A stretch of DNA of 64,000 bases from Pachypanchax playfairii (Eukaryota > Chordata > Actinopteri > Cyprinodontiformes > Aplocheilidae): positions 62,001 to 126,000 of the forward strand of contig SSNP01000035.1 of the NCBI GenBank assembly GCA_006937955.1, read 5' to 3'. Positions 49,831-62,762 of this stretch are shown here, piece by piece. The notes beneath the pieces are model-generated. The model saw only the letters and a program-made list of their open reading frames with translations. It was not told the origin of the DNA and did not search any database. A program made the translations under genes and the position numbers. Position 1 is the stretch's first letter. Each line of letters begins with the position of its first letter.

Positions 49831-52800
49831 GACAGCAAAGTGTTTTCAGATAACCACTTTTTTCCTCCTCATTGTAATTTAACAATGGGAAGGATAATTC
49901 TAAACTTCTATTTAGTTACCATGGAAACAGGTCTCTCTTCAGTAACAATAGCAGCATAAACACTGACAGAGCATCTATTTTAGATGTAGAGAGACTTCTT
50001 CTGACCTCTAACTATTTAACAGAGAACAACTACTCAGAAAAATGAAACTCAGAAAATTTTGTACAAAAAGAAAACTCTTTGTACTGTATATACTGAATCA
50101 ACTACATAGACATAGTCCAAATGCTAATTTAGAGGCTAATTTAGAAACTTCCTTTTGCATTGCAGGGGCTGAAGCAGAGCTTGTTGCAACCAGTGTGATC
50201 TCCATCTGCTGGAACTCTGCAAAGAAGCAAAAATCAAGGACCTGCAGCTGTTAATGGTTTACTAGCTAATGTTAGATTTAATTATACTGAGGCCACAACA
50301 AGCTAATGTTATTTAAATTATTTGTGGATATTTATCACCAAAAAAAAAAAACAGCTAGTGACAAAAGGCCAAAGGCAGACAGTCCTCTTCAACTGGATTG
50401 TAGATGCAAATTGATTCATTTGATAACACTCACAAGTCAACAAGTATTTGGCTGAGGGCTTTTTTTTATTGCTTGCAATGGCTGGAAAATGAAGGACGTG
50501 AACTATTTAAAATATGATTATTAATAGTTTCAAGTGATTTTTTTACACCAAAGCCAATTTAAATTTGAGACATGAATACAGTCAAAAATGGGTCGCTGGT
50601 GACAAATTTCCCTTCATCATGTGCCAGATGTGTAAGACCACAACATGACACATGCTTGTAGTTCTTACAAAACAATGGACAATTAGTTCCTACAAGAAAA
50701 CAGTAACGACAAAAACCACAAAACAATCCCATGTTAGCTCTTTTTTGTAAAATTAGTTTTAAATTGTTGGTGTGAATTTGATGATTTGGTGAGCATGAAA
50801 AAGGCTAGTTAACTGATTCAAGGAAATTATAATCCATGAAATACGTTTACAATTATTCATCTCCATTTCAGATCTCACAAAGCATTTGAAGTAATCTTGA
50901 GCTTTACATTTCATGTTCCTACGACATACAACAGATGCTCAAGCAATTTTATCTAAAAACTGACATTCAAAAATAATCTATACATTTAATCCTATATCCT
51001 TTTAATAGCTAAGGTCTGATCTGTTCAAATGTATTTTATAATAAATGCCAAATCAGTAAATAAAAAAGAACTTTGAAACTAAAAGTAAATACAAAATCAT
51101 AACACGTTTGTTTTCTGTCTGCTTAAATATCATGTTTTAAAGAGTCTTTAAATGACATTTGATTGATGGCAGATTTTTTTCCATCACTGTTATTTTCCAC
51201 CAAAGTGCATACGATTATGAATATTATTTTGTTATTTGTCTTCACAGATTCACCTTGAACATGTTATTTTTTAATTTCTAGTAATTTTTTATCTTTCTTT
51301 GCACGTGGTTAATTTGTTTTGTCCTTTTTAAGTGATGATTGAAAGATTCATTGATTTATTATGACTGTCAAACAAGAACACCTCTGTTTTGTCTTGGAAG
51401 GCCTTGTGGAACAGTTGCCTTTGACAAGACATTGTAAATCTCATTATGTAAATATGATTGATCGAGGGTAGATTTAAAATCATCAGGGGTGGACAGTGAG
51501 GTCAAGCTGGTAAACTAATTCAAAGTGAATATGTCTTTTTTAACTGATGGAGGTGATGATGCAGGCAGTTAAAAATCCTGGTGGGACCACTTTTCACTGT
51601 CAGTGTTGGTCTCAGTGGCCTTCCATTGCATTATTTGAAAGGACAGCTGTCTATTGCAACATAAACACGTACCCGCTAAGGGTCACTGCAATCAATGAGG
51701 ACTGATGGACACATTAGATGTTGGGGTGAAAGCGGTCTTAAATGAATGAAGTAGTGACTCACACAAGCTCAACAAGATTTCTTGCTGTCTGAAGGACAAG
51801 GAGGATGGCACCGACTGATCCCGGCCCTTTAAATCGTTCTTTACAGAGAACATATTGCTTACACCCCTGTGACTAGAACACATAAACAGTATCTCAGCAT
51901 GGCAATCTTAGACCAGAGTGGCAAAAACAATTTCTACAATTCTGACAAGAGACAACACCATGTAGCCTTATAACAAGTGCACAAATCTGTATAAATAAAC
52001 TGCAGGCATCCTCTGGAAACAGACGTTCCTGTTGGAGGCGCCTGCAACAGGGTACCATATGTGCTTGCTGAGATAAAACGGAAGGGATGAGCATGCCCCC
52101 TGTAGGTAAATACTCATCAGACCAGAGTATTGGCTGCTGTGTTTCCAGATTATTCCATCATTTCGTGACAGTGCCAGGCTCTGTCCTGCAGTCTTTGATA
52201 TACACCAAAGAGTCTGGGCCCCAGTGGGCATAAAGCTGGCACAAAAAAATATTTCCACATCTCTGGAAGGTGCACATACAGTATGTCTGGTTTTACGTAT
52301 GTGGACCACTGATTGTTAGCCTTGGCTTTACTTGCCTGAGGAAGACTATCATTATTTCCAAAGATTTGCTTATGAAATGGTCTATAACATTACAGCAGTG
52401 TTTTACCCCCCTCAGGTGGGAATGTGTGTTCGTTGTGGCTACTTTAACAATCTGATTTTGAAGATCAAGTAGAATCAGATATTTTGTCAGTCTTATCTGA
52501 CTTAATGGATATTGACATGCTCTGTTGATTAAAGCTCCTCTGCAGTCACAGATCACATCCTGGCACGCAACATTCATGAACCATTACACTGAGTGTTTGC
52601 ACTCTGTGGAGCTTAGGCAGCTCTTTTACACCCCCCCCATAAAAATGCAATTAAAAGCAAATTCATAGTCTCACACATAGTACATTGGGTTGTTCAATGA
52701 ACTTCAATGCAACTGCTGCACATGCAATGGGTTTTTCATGGACCAATGGTATTTTAATAATAGTGTTCCAATAAGAGACATTGGCCTATTCTGTTCCCTA

Positions 52801-53394
52801 CAAAGAGACATACAGCCCTCTAGCTGGAGATGATTGAAGATGAGATAAAAATATATATACTCTTCAAATGACTATTTAATTTCAAAATATTGTTGGCTAT
52901 TATAACCACAGCTTTGCTGCTTGAACCCATTGACGACTGCTAGGATTATAAAGTCACATCAAGTCTATTAGCTGATGTGTGTCAAAAGGTGCCATAACTA
53001 AGAAATCCCAAGGGCTTTTCTTAATGTTTAGCAATAAAGAGATTAGTTGTAACTCTTGGGATCAGTTGTACTACTAATCCAGCACACACTGTTTATTTAC
53101 AGCCATATCAAAGCAATTTTATTGTTTTTTTTTTTTAGATTCAATTTTGATTAAAATGGTTTTCCAATTACTATCAAAGCAAACCTGAAACAGTCTTTGG
53201 TCATAAAAGATACAAATTACTTTTCTACCAAACATGGCTGCATTGCATTACCACAGGGTGTTGGTATGTGTTGTTCATGGATAATTCGGTAGAGGAAGTA
53301 GTTTTCTTTGAATAAGTACGAACAAATAACAAATTTATTGGGCATTTGAAAAAAGAAGATGGTTAAAATATGTTAATGAAATGTATAATATTTT
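49831..53394. other. Noncoding tract; no gene seen
   Basis: AT-rich sequence. Overlapping open frames at 51894-52577 (minus) are short, unrecognised and without splice context. I saw no RNA gene or transposon ends. Confidence 0.55.
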
Positions 53395-53549
53395 TCTGGA
53401 CTATGTGGTAGAGCATTTGGCAGCACTGTTGCCCTGAAGCAAGAAGGTTCTTCTTGGTTTGAAACCTGCATGAGTAGGTTTCCTCCAGATTCTGGCTTCC
53501 TCCCACATATAAAAGATCGGTATGATAGGTTAATTGACGACTCTAGTTG

Positions 53550-53587
<38 letters not shown>

Positions 53588-53712
53588 TGTGAATGCTTGT
53601 TTGTCTCTGTGTGGCCATGGGCTGGCATCCTGTTCAGGGTGTATCTGCTGGATATAACCATCAGCACCCCATGATCCTGAAGTTGAACAAGCTGGTAAAT
53701 AAAATGAATGAT
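53395..53712 (+). repeat. tRNA-headed short interspersed repeat, copy 6, with internal (GT)n
   Basis: Head: ATGTGGTAGAGCATTTGGCA then CAGCACTGTTGCCCTGAAGC and a box-B-like GGTTTGAAACCTGC. Body: GGTTTCCTCCAGATTCTGGC, TTCCTCCCACATATAAAAGA, GGTTAATTGACGACTCTAG. The family's GTGTGTGTGAATG segment has expanded into a long GT tract. The right end has GGGCTGGCATCCTGTTCAGG, GTGTAT, CACCCCATGATCCTGAAG and AATAAAATGAATGATTG. Of the seven copies, this one has the best-preserved order of parts. Confidence 0.87.
53548..53592. repeat. (GT)n microsatellite inside repeat copy 6
   Basis: About 20 GT units with one GC interruption near the left and a TTT-type interruption near the right. It grew from the family's own short GTGTGTGTGAATG run. 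The HTHTHT-type frames on the minus strand are translations of this repeat and are not genes. Confidence 0.96.
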
Positions 53713-55273
53713 TGACTCACATATTACTCTGTCATTTGTGAGATTCATCCCTTTTATTGAAACAAAGTTCAAAAAGGAATGAAATAATAAAATTTAAAAG
53801 CTAGCACATGAAAAGCACATCACTGAACATCCACTGAGCAGTATGGGGACAGAAGAGCCGCCAGACAAATCATTATAGTAATGGGGAACTGCAATTAGTG
53901 ACAGTTTTCATGTAAAGACATAATTATATATTTTTAAGGCATAAGACTCAGGTGCTTGAGGGCCAATTCACCTATTCCTTGTAAAAAGAGTGAAGGTTAC
54001 CTTAATTTGTGATTTTTTTTTATCCAAAACTAAACTAGACCAAAAAACTCAAGGTCTAGAAGATAAAATAATAGACTTAACTACATTTACATCTCTAATA
54101 ATACTGGTTATTATGGAAGTAACAAAGTACTTTCATGTCATCTATATTTTATGCTGCAGCACCAGCACCATACTGGATGTTCTGACACAGCTGCATCATG
54201 GAAATCTTCAAAACTATCTTTTTTTCCTTCTTTCTTATGCTCTGTGCTTGTTCTTTCATCTTCTTTAGACCTTCCTTTGCCTTCTGCCAGATAAATCTTT
54301 GATTAAGTTAAACTTTGTTCTTTCATTTATTTTCTGCCCTTTATTTGAATATTTTTCATCATTAGGGCTCAGCTTTAATCCTCAGAATAAACTGAAAGTT
54401 TATTTTTCTGAATGATGTATATGAGTTACCGGATGCCAGCTCTCTACCTCATAAATGCCAAATTTCAACTCTTTTAAGTACGTTTTTTAATTTCAAAGAC
54501 AGGAGCACCTCTGACTGCATTTAATAATTTAAAATACATGAGGAAATATTGCTATTATATATTATATGCTGTTATACTGGTATGATGATGGTGCTTCAGA
54601 TAGTTGGTATTGAGTTGGTAATTAGCAAAGGTTACAACAAAACTGTCACTGAAAGCCTAATTAGAGAACGTCCTCTGAAAAATAATGTCATTGGATGCAT
54701 TGTTCACAATCATAAAGATTTTTATCTGTTTTGGGATCTGAAATACTTAATTAGGAAGTCGACAAACCTATATTCATGCTGAAATTATACTTAGTATTAG
54801 GCAAAAGAAAAACTTAAAGTGATATTTTTTTGTACTGAGGTAACTGTAGTATCTGAAGCGCTTCAAAACTGAAATACCGACCTTTTTTCAATTTAGTGTG
54901 CTGAGTAAAAAAAATTTTTGCTTTGCTTTTTTGCTTTTTGAATACACTGCTTCGTAAGACTGATTCTATTAAATAATGCTGAGATTTGCAGTTTCAAACT
55001 GAGACTAGAGGCAAGATATGAAGGTGTTGTTAACTATAACATGTGATGCCTTTGTCTTGAGATCAAGGTGGATGTACATTGTCAAAAATGAGGACCAAAA
55101 TGCAGCCTCACTGGCAGGATGCTGGAAAGATGAGCTGTATCATCCATTTTTATTCACATAAAAATATTTTGCCATGAAATATCTGGAGAATTCAAAAGCC
55201 ATATGTGACAAATATTTGCATTGGGAAAAAAGAGCACCACAATGTGAAGAAAAAGAAATATCTGAAAGGGAGA

Positions 55274-55319
55274 AAATAGAATAGAATAGAATAGAATAGA
55301 ATAGAATAGAATAGAATAG
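55274..55319. repeat. (ATAGA)n pentanucleotide microsatellite
   Basis: About nine perfect ATAGA/AATAG units directly abut the truncated end of unclassified repeat copy C. The junction suggests that the copy's end is also the point where the pentamer array began or inserted. Confidence 0.95.
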
Positions 55320-55747
55320 TGGCAATAACACCCGAGTTCTCCCGAGTTCTAACGGCCTATATTTTTTTCGTCACAACTCCTTTGCTCATTAGTATTCATC
55401 AGCTCCCACAGTTAAAATCCCGCCTAGCATGCTGCTGGCTAAAAGCTGTTAGCATAAACACATCAAACTGGAAGAGACTGGGTGTCCTGTTGCCATGCAG
55501 AGCGGAGAAGGAAACAGGAAGTCGTGCTCTTATAGGCTAAATTGTTAGCCAATCTGAGTCAAGCAAATTCGTATAATGAATATTAATGAATTGCAGCCGA
55601 AGCCGGATGAATCTTCACTCAGACAGACTGAAAGGTCTATTAATCAGTGTTTCCTAATTTTTTAGATATAAAATGTTTCATATTACAGGTTAATACTTCA
55701 GAAGTAACCACAAAGTCATGAAATTTGTGTGGAATGGCCTCTTTAAA
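55320..55747 (-). repeat. Unclassified interspersed repeat, copy C (inverted)
   Basis: Inverse copy of the family. Read on the minus strand it starts TTAAAGAGGCCATTCCACAC and continues AAATTTCATGACTTTGTGG, TATGAAACATTTTATATCTA, GACCTTTCAGTCTGTC, TTGACTCAGATTGGCTAACA, ACAGCTTTTAGCCAGCAGCA, GGAGTTGTGACGAAA and CTCGGGTGTTATTGCCAC. There it stops at the ATAGA microsatellite, lacking the right part seen in copies A and B. A 10-base unit (CCCGAGTTCT) is duplicated in tandem near that end. Confidence 0.9.
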
Positions 55748-58700
55748 TGTCCAACAAGGGGGAATTTGGTCATAACAGCAGCAGCAGATATACAAACAGA
55801 ACAGGACACAGAACATAACATAACTGAACTACAAACAATATTGAGTAAAATAAAGTAAAACATTTAAACACACAAGATGGAGCTCAAAATACACTATCGT
55901 ATAGAGCAAAGGAAGTTTCTTTACCAAATATACAAAATCTATGATCATTAAATAGAAAACAGAAAAAAATGCAAAGATTAAATGTATAACTCATTTTGTG
56001 AAACATTTGCTGCTTAATCTGTTGCTTGAGACACTGCCAATGCCACAAGTGCTTATGTGCAGACAAAACATTTCCAGCAGTTTTACACACAGAGAGACAC
56101 ACACTCATATTCATATGTAGTAAGTAAGTAAGTTTATTTTTTTTTCAATCTGATCTGAATTAAAAAAAAACAACAACAACAAATAGAAAGCTGAATGCAA
56201 ACCTTAAGCCTCATGTCATTTCTGTCTATCATGATATTAACAGAATGTTTCACTAAATTCTTTAATCTGGGTTGTAAGTATGTGCCTAAAACTTGATTAT
56301 GTTAATATACATATCATTTCCAGCTGTGCTCATGAAGTAAAAGGACATTTTGATATTCTAATTCCTTCACATCAAAACTTTAGATCTTCCAGTTGACCTG
56401 TGCACAATTTAAGTCCCCTACATTAGCTAAAACCTGCCAATTTAACCATGAAGGTTAAGGAGGTCACTCTACCACCACAGTTATTGCTCTCCTTGCTTAA
56501 AGTATCATCCTATCTCAACTGTTAGCAAAGTGGAAGGCTGTGACTGGAATGCTAAGTAGGTCTCTCTGTGGAAAGAAGAAGAGATATGACTCTGCTGTGA
56601 AAGACCACTTCCTTTTTTCTTCAAAACTAATTTTAAATCATGTTAAAACAAACTACTATTGAACTCCAGGTGAGTGTACTGTATTTTCATTATGTGATAG
56701 GAAGAATCTGAGTGACCCTCATTTAGAGCATAAAAATGAGGATGATGTTCAGAAAATGTGAATTAGTGGCATGCATGCTGGGTTAAGAAATGGACTTCTG
56801 AGCATTACACTGTCCTGAAGCCATTGATGTTTTAATAAATTAGGCACATGGTACCTGCAGAACCCTCTGGTGGCAAGATCTCTTAAGTATCCACTTCAAT
56901 TTCTATACAAGTGTCTCACTCAGAGGTTAAAGTGAGTGGGCTTTGCAGTGCAAAGCAGCTGGACATATGCTTTATCATTATTGCTCATTGTATGTTTTAT
57001 ATTTGTAGCAATCTACACTCAATATCTACAAAAGATCCTAAAGATTTGCATCGGATAAGCATCTAATGCATCTGACGAAGAAAGATACCTTTTTAATAGT
57101 AATAGCCTCATCAATAATTTTGTATTTGTATGTTTTAGCAAATTATTTTTTAAATCAAACCTAAAGTGGGACTCTGACCAACTTCCTGGGTATGTATAAG
57201 AAATACAAGCTCGGACTAAAATAATATTTAAAGCTGATCAGCATACATCCTGTGCACAGTTCCTCAATGTCTAGTTCTATTTGCTGATTCTGAGAGTGTC
57301 ATGTTTTTTCTTTGATCAGCATTTTCAGAGGCACAATGCTTACAAACAGCTTGTATTTCCCGGTACTTAGCTTCACATAGCTAATCTAACTGGACTTTAG
57401 AATTGGCATTAAATCAGCTATACAGTGAGATGCAGCAGTAAGTACATAAGCAGGCTATTTAAAGAGCTCGGCCCTTTCCCTGCTTCTTTCTCCTGTATAA
57501 GTTTATTACCCTCCTGCCAATCCTTGATCATAAAGCTGCACAAGTGAGTGAACGTCCTCAAAAGGTTTGTATATAAAAGGTGTTTATGTAGAAAAAGCAG
57601 CTCAACAGATTCCTAAGAGCACAAGATCATTGTTAATCCGGTTACGTTTGAAGTAATATTTTATTATTAGTCCTATCCATTTAAGTAATAGGATTCAGCT
57701 TGTTATGCAGCCAAGCATTTATTCAGAGTAACCTGTTGTCACTACAGGTTAGGAGGTGTTGGATTAAGCTGTGTAACACAGGATTGAGGAGAGATTTGGA
57801 CAACTCACAGCATTTTTATAGCTATTCTTTCCCTTTTTCAAAACACTGTCTAATATTTGGACAGAAAGTATTTTTAGTAACAATGGGTTTAGATGATTTC
57901 ACTGGCTGCAAGCGCTTAATTTTTCTCATGGCAACACAATAGAAGGAATTTTCAAGCTTCTGTGGCAAAATGGATTTAAAGATGTATACTGTAGTACTTT
58001 TAGCTATAAGCACATTTCTTCTATTGTATGTATGAAGTATGTCTGTATCAGGAGGATTTTGAAGCTCTGGGCCTTTAAACATCTTTTTGATTTCAAAGAG
58101 AAAATAACAAATGAAGAGATGCTCCTACTGAGTTGCTGTCATTGTTGACAGCAGGTGACATCACTGACTCTTTGTCTGGATCGAGGCTGATAAGGGGAAG
58201 ACTGACAAGGTCATGTTCAACAGGGAGAATTTTTCACCTCCACAGGTGACCAGTGTTCATGTCTCGTAATACCTCTCAGGTTTACAGCCTGACACCATTC
58301 TTTTAGTCTCACTTCCAGAATGTCGAATGAGTTAACATCTGACATAAAGGCTACATTTATCTGTAAATTGAATAAATGACAAGTTTTGGCTTAATGTGCA
58401 AAATTACACTTTTATCTAGAAAAAATAATATAGAATGTGGGTTTGTAATGGGACTGTATTTATAAGGCTCTTTTTTCTGGAACTTTTATCCAAAAATCAT
58501 GTTGTCAAAGTTTCCAAAAGTCAAAGTGACATCTTCAAATGTCTGTCTCTATCAATTCCTAAAGGTACCATGTGTTCTGCAGCACTCTAGAAGGGGATAT
58601 TGCAAGAAAGCACATAAATTCCACATCAAAAACATGACAGAATTTTTACATCCAGCAAAATCCAGAAAAAGAAATGTAATTTTTCAACTGAAAATGTGCT

Positions 58701-61700
58701 GACTTCAAACGAGTAATGCAGGGCTTTTTTGAACGTTTTCCATGATACTAACTAACATTCGGGAAAGTTCAAGGATTTACACAACTTCTATGCATAACAT
58801 GGTCACGTGGTTCAATCTTTAAAAATATCTCAAATAAAAAAGCTACCCACAATGATCGACATAATGGAATTACACATGTAGGACAGTTGCAATTATTATT
58901 TTATTATTTACTTCTATTTTAGGCAACTGTAATCACTTTCTGTATAATTTGGAGTGTTTACATTCAAAAGAAAGAGAGAAAGAAGGAATTACATCGGGGA
59001 ATCAACCATAACTTTAAATTACAAGCAATAAAAAATACTTTAAAGACTCAATTTTATACTTGACACTTTGAAACATTGTCTTTATTCCCAACTTTGTCTG
59101 AATTTTTTGGATAGTTGTAGTTTTAAAGTTTTGAATAGAATAAAGAAGACTTTTTAAGTTAAGTGTGTTTAATAGAGTCCTGGGAATAAGTAAACAAACA
59201 AACAAAAACATTCTGAATTCATCAAACAGCTTTCATAAACCCTGTTAAATCTATATGAATTCAAATGCCAAACATCTTAAAACTCTTTTTGCTGTAACTT
59301 CTTTATCTTTTGTGGTTAATATACCTAAAATACCTCTTTTTCCTCAACACAACTACTACAACAGAAAACAAACTGTAATGTTTATCCCTTAGATTCAAAC
59401 ATGTATACAACATTCTCTGTTACTTCCAAACCTACCCAACCCCATCTGTGATTATACTACCAAAGGACTGCGTTCTAACTGTGCCTCTATTAGACAGATT
59501 ATAAGATTAGAGACACTTTGGAATATATCTCTAATCCCTACAGGTTATTTGGTACAGTTAGCAAATCCAGGAAACATTTTGAGAACACATAATCTGCATA
59601 AACAAAGATACTGAATCCTTGGCCTTGATGCATCTTTTTACCAGGATGCAGTGATGTTGTTTCACTCACACATAGCATTTGAACATGTAAACTTGGGAGC
59701 AGTGGTTGTGCTGCAAGCATTGCTATGCATGTATGTGACCCTGTGTGCTTTTGTTAAGTATCTATTTCAGAGGGGATTACCTTTTCTTTTAAAATACGTC
59801 TCTTCTTTTTCTTTTATCTTTTGGAATGTGTGAGCTTCAGTGCTCCTGGGAAAATGGTGCTTTGCAGCCAAATTGACATTCACTGGAGTGTGCCACCCTC
59901 CTGTCATTTTGTCAACACCATCACTGTGTGGAGCTCAGCCAAGCAAGACATCTGACAGACAGTCAAATGGGAGTGGTGGACTTCAGCAACATAACACCCT
60001 CTCGCTGCCCTCTCTGTGCCCAGTAGTGAGGTTCATTGCACATACATACACACACAAATGAAGAAAGGACACATTTTGCAACAGACTTCCTCTTTACTCT
60101 TTGGCACTTTGCTAAAGGAAAAAGTCACACAGGCACAGACTGATCTCAGAGATGCAATCAGTAGCAGAGGAAACTGCATGAGTGGGTTTACATCTGTAGC
60201 CAAAAAGTAGACGTGACAAAAGCAATTGATTGGAAAGTGGTGAAACCTTTTAAATCTAGAAGTATCATTTGACGATCACTGCTTCAGGGTCAAAAATTAG
60301 CACTTGATATACCAAAGAGCATTTCTCTCATATATTTATAATGCTAAGCTAAACATTTTGGATAAAGTATTATCTAGTATAAATTAGAATGATTTTATCA
60401 TGGAAATGATAGAATACAATTTTTAACATCTTCAAGAAATGGTGAGTTTTATAACGATATCAGATTTAAAATGACCACAAATTTATTCAAAGTGTGGCTC
60501 TTTTGACCAGCGTCTGTAACTTAATCACGTCTCTGACACTTCACATTTCCTCAAGACACTTTTTTCCTTTGCGGTGAATGGGCACGAGTCTCCAAAGTGC
60601 CATTAAATGCTGAGGTCTGCAGGCATGATCCTCAATAAAAATATAAAGCAAAAACATTTATGAGATTAACTGCCACAGTGGGCAGTACTGAATTGCTTCT
60701 CTGTATTAAATGCCAACTGCCACAGCTGAAATTCACCCGTTCTACATACACACAGAACAATAAACTTATCAGTTAGGTGTCATAGCAAACACTGGAACAA
60801 CAGGGTGATGGAGGAATCAAATGGAACCGGTACTTGTCAGCCAAGATGGATACTGACACCAGAATATGCTGAGGAAATGATTAGATAAAAATAACAGAAT
60901 CCACCCAGGCGTCTTTGAGGAGGTGTACTGGTGGCTGATAAAGGATTCAGATTTATGTAGCTTTCACCAAAAGGAGCAGATATATTTCTTGAAAAATGCT
61001 ACATGGGAGCTCAGTTTGATATACAGTTTATCCAACAGAGAGAAAATACAGAAGGGTTAATAACAAAGAGGAAATGAAAAACACAGCACCAGTTTGGCAG
61101 CTTTATGTGGTGTCTTTGGAAATAAATTTCATCTCTTGAACATACGCTTGTTTTGTTTGTCCTTGAATACTGACAGTGCATCTCTGTCAGAAGCAGTTTT
61201 GTGATGTGCCATATGTCGACACACAGTATGGAATGTTCACCCTGTAGTTTCATTCACAGGAAAGAACTTCAATCATGAAAGCCCGTCTAACATCAAAGAT
61301 GTTTCGTTAAATTACACTCACAACTACTAACGGCTAAGAAGCAAATTGTGGCAGCTCAGACGTTCATCCAATCCGTACATTCAACGCTAATCAGACCTCA
61401 ATTACTCAGTGACATGGTACCTACGCAAAGGATTACACTCACTCTGCTGTACTGCACCAAATTAATTTCAAATTTGTTCCAGTCTGAAATGCAATAACCT
61501 ATTAGGCACAGCTGTCCTGACAAAACTTGGAACGGCCCAGGACAATTCAGAACCTATTCTGGACCCAACAGAGACTAGTCTGAGCTCTGACTACAATCAC
61601 ATGAAAGGACCCATATACATGTAGTTGTAAATCCTACTGCAGTATGGGGACATGGGTCTGATTAGGTCTGAGTACTGTGACAGTACTGTGACTGAGTGCT

Positions 61701-62521
61701 GTTTTTATCTGCTTTGGAGTTGTGAACTTCATCTTAAAGAAATGTTCCAAAATGACAGTGGCAAATGTAAATATTGACATTGGTTTTATCTATTTTGCAG
61801 AGAAAGAAATTATTAAATTACATAATACATTCAAACTTATACATGATAACAATTGTTTGTGGCATATCATCATACACTCATTTCAAATGTTCTGTCCCTA
61901 GCTGGACTCCATCTTGATGTTTTTGTGAAAGTGTATATGTATATATATATATATATAAAGTGTCTAAGAGCTTGAAATGGTCATTAATTCATAAGATTTG
62001 TAATATTGAAAGGGTGGTTTACTATTCCTGTGTGGGTTCATCACACTACTACGTACTACTACAATCATAAAGGGCCATTTTGATACCTTCATATGTCATT
62101 TTAAGAGTTAAAGGAAAGAAACCCTTGTTTTTCTCATATCGCCATACAAGTTAATGCCCATGTTTACTTGATTAAATCATTGGTCATGTGACTGCAAGCT
62201 ATAGTTACAGTTCATTCAGTAGCTAATGGCTTTGATGCCATCTATACAATTATTTTTTTGTGTTTACCTTGATGCCAACATATGTCAATTTGATGCTATA
62301 GATACTGAGAGTTCCAGCACTTTATTAAAAGTGTTTAACGAACCGTTTCACTGGATTAAAAGTTATTTATCAAGAGTTTATCAACAACCTGCAACATTTA
62401 TAGTCATGTCTTGGTAATATTAAAATAAATGCAGGAGGTAATGTTTGGAGAACATAGTATGGCAGAAAGAAGAACAATGCAAAGAGTTTCAATTCATGAC
62501 AGTCCAGTTGTGCTTTTAATA
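55748..62521. other. AT-rich noncoding tract; no gene seen
   Basis: No convincing exon, RNA gene or bounded transposon was found. Somewhat more complex, repeat-free sequence lies at about 60480-61000 and 61300-61600 and could be regulatory, but no specific motif stands out. A TA microsatellite is at 61936-61958. Confidence 0.55.
61936..61958. repeat. (TA)n microsatellite
   Basis: A short run of TA units with one G interruption near the left end. Confidence 0.9.
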
Positions 62522-62762
62522 ACATCCATCTATCCCTTTCTCTACCCAGTAGTTCCTGTTTATTGTCAAGGGGAACAAGCACCAATTTCCGACAGGCATT
62601 GGTTAGCAGGCGGGGTACACCTTGCACTAGTTGGCAGTCCAATGCAGGGTCTCGTAGGGGGGAACAGCTCACTTTAGAATTACCTATCATGCATGTTATT
62701 GGTCTTGCAGGAAACACATGCATGCATGAAAAACATCCAAACTCTACACAGAAAGGTCAATG
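62522..62762 (-). repeat. tRNA-headed short interspersed repeat, copy 7
   Basis: Minus orientation. On the plus strand the reverse order of landmarks is visible: ACATCCATCTATCCCTTTCT at the right end of the family, then GGCGGGGTACACCTTGCACT, TTGGCAGTCCAATGCAGGGT, ACAGCTCACTTTAGAATTACC, ATGCATGTTATTGGTCTTGC, AGGAAACACATGCATGCATG and AAACATCCAAACTCTACACAG. The tRNA-like head is lost. Open frames on both strands through this stretch are spurious. Confidence 0.82.

Noticed and set aside
51894..52577. Cluster of overlapping 60-113-codon minus-strand frames
   Set aside because: They occupy different frames without consistent splice signals, and the translated composition shows no domain.
53373..53772. 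Two minus-strand frames with His-Thr repeats
   Set aside because: They are translations of the (GT)n microsatellite inside repeat copy 6.
62370..62723. 117-codon minus-strand frame and overlapping plus-strand frames
   Set aside because: They run through the tRNA-headed repeat copy 7, and similar spurious frames occur in other copies.
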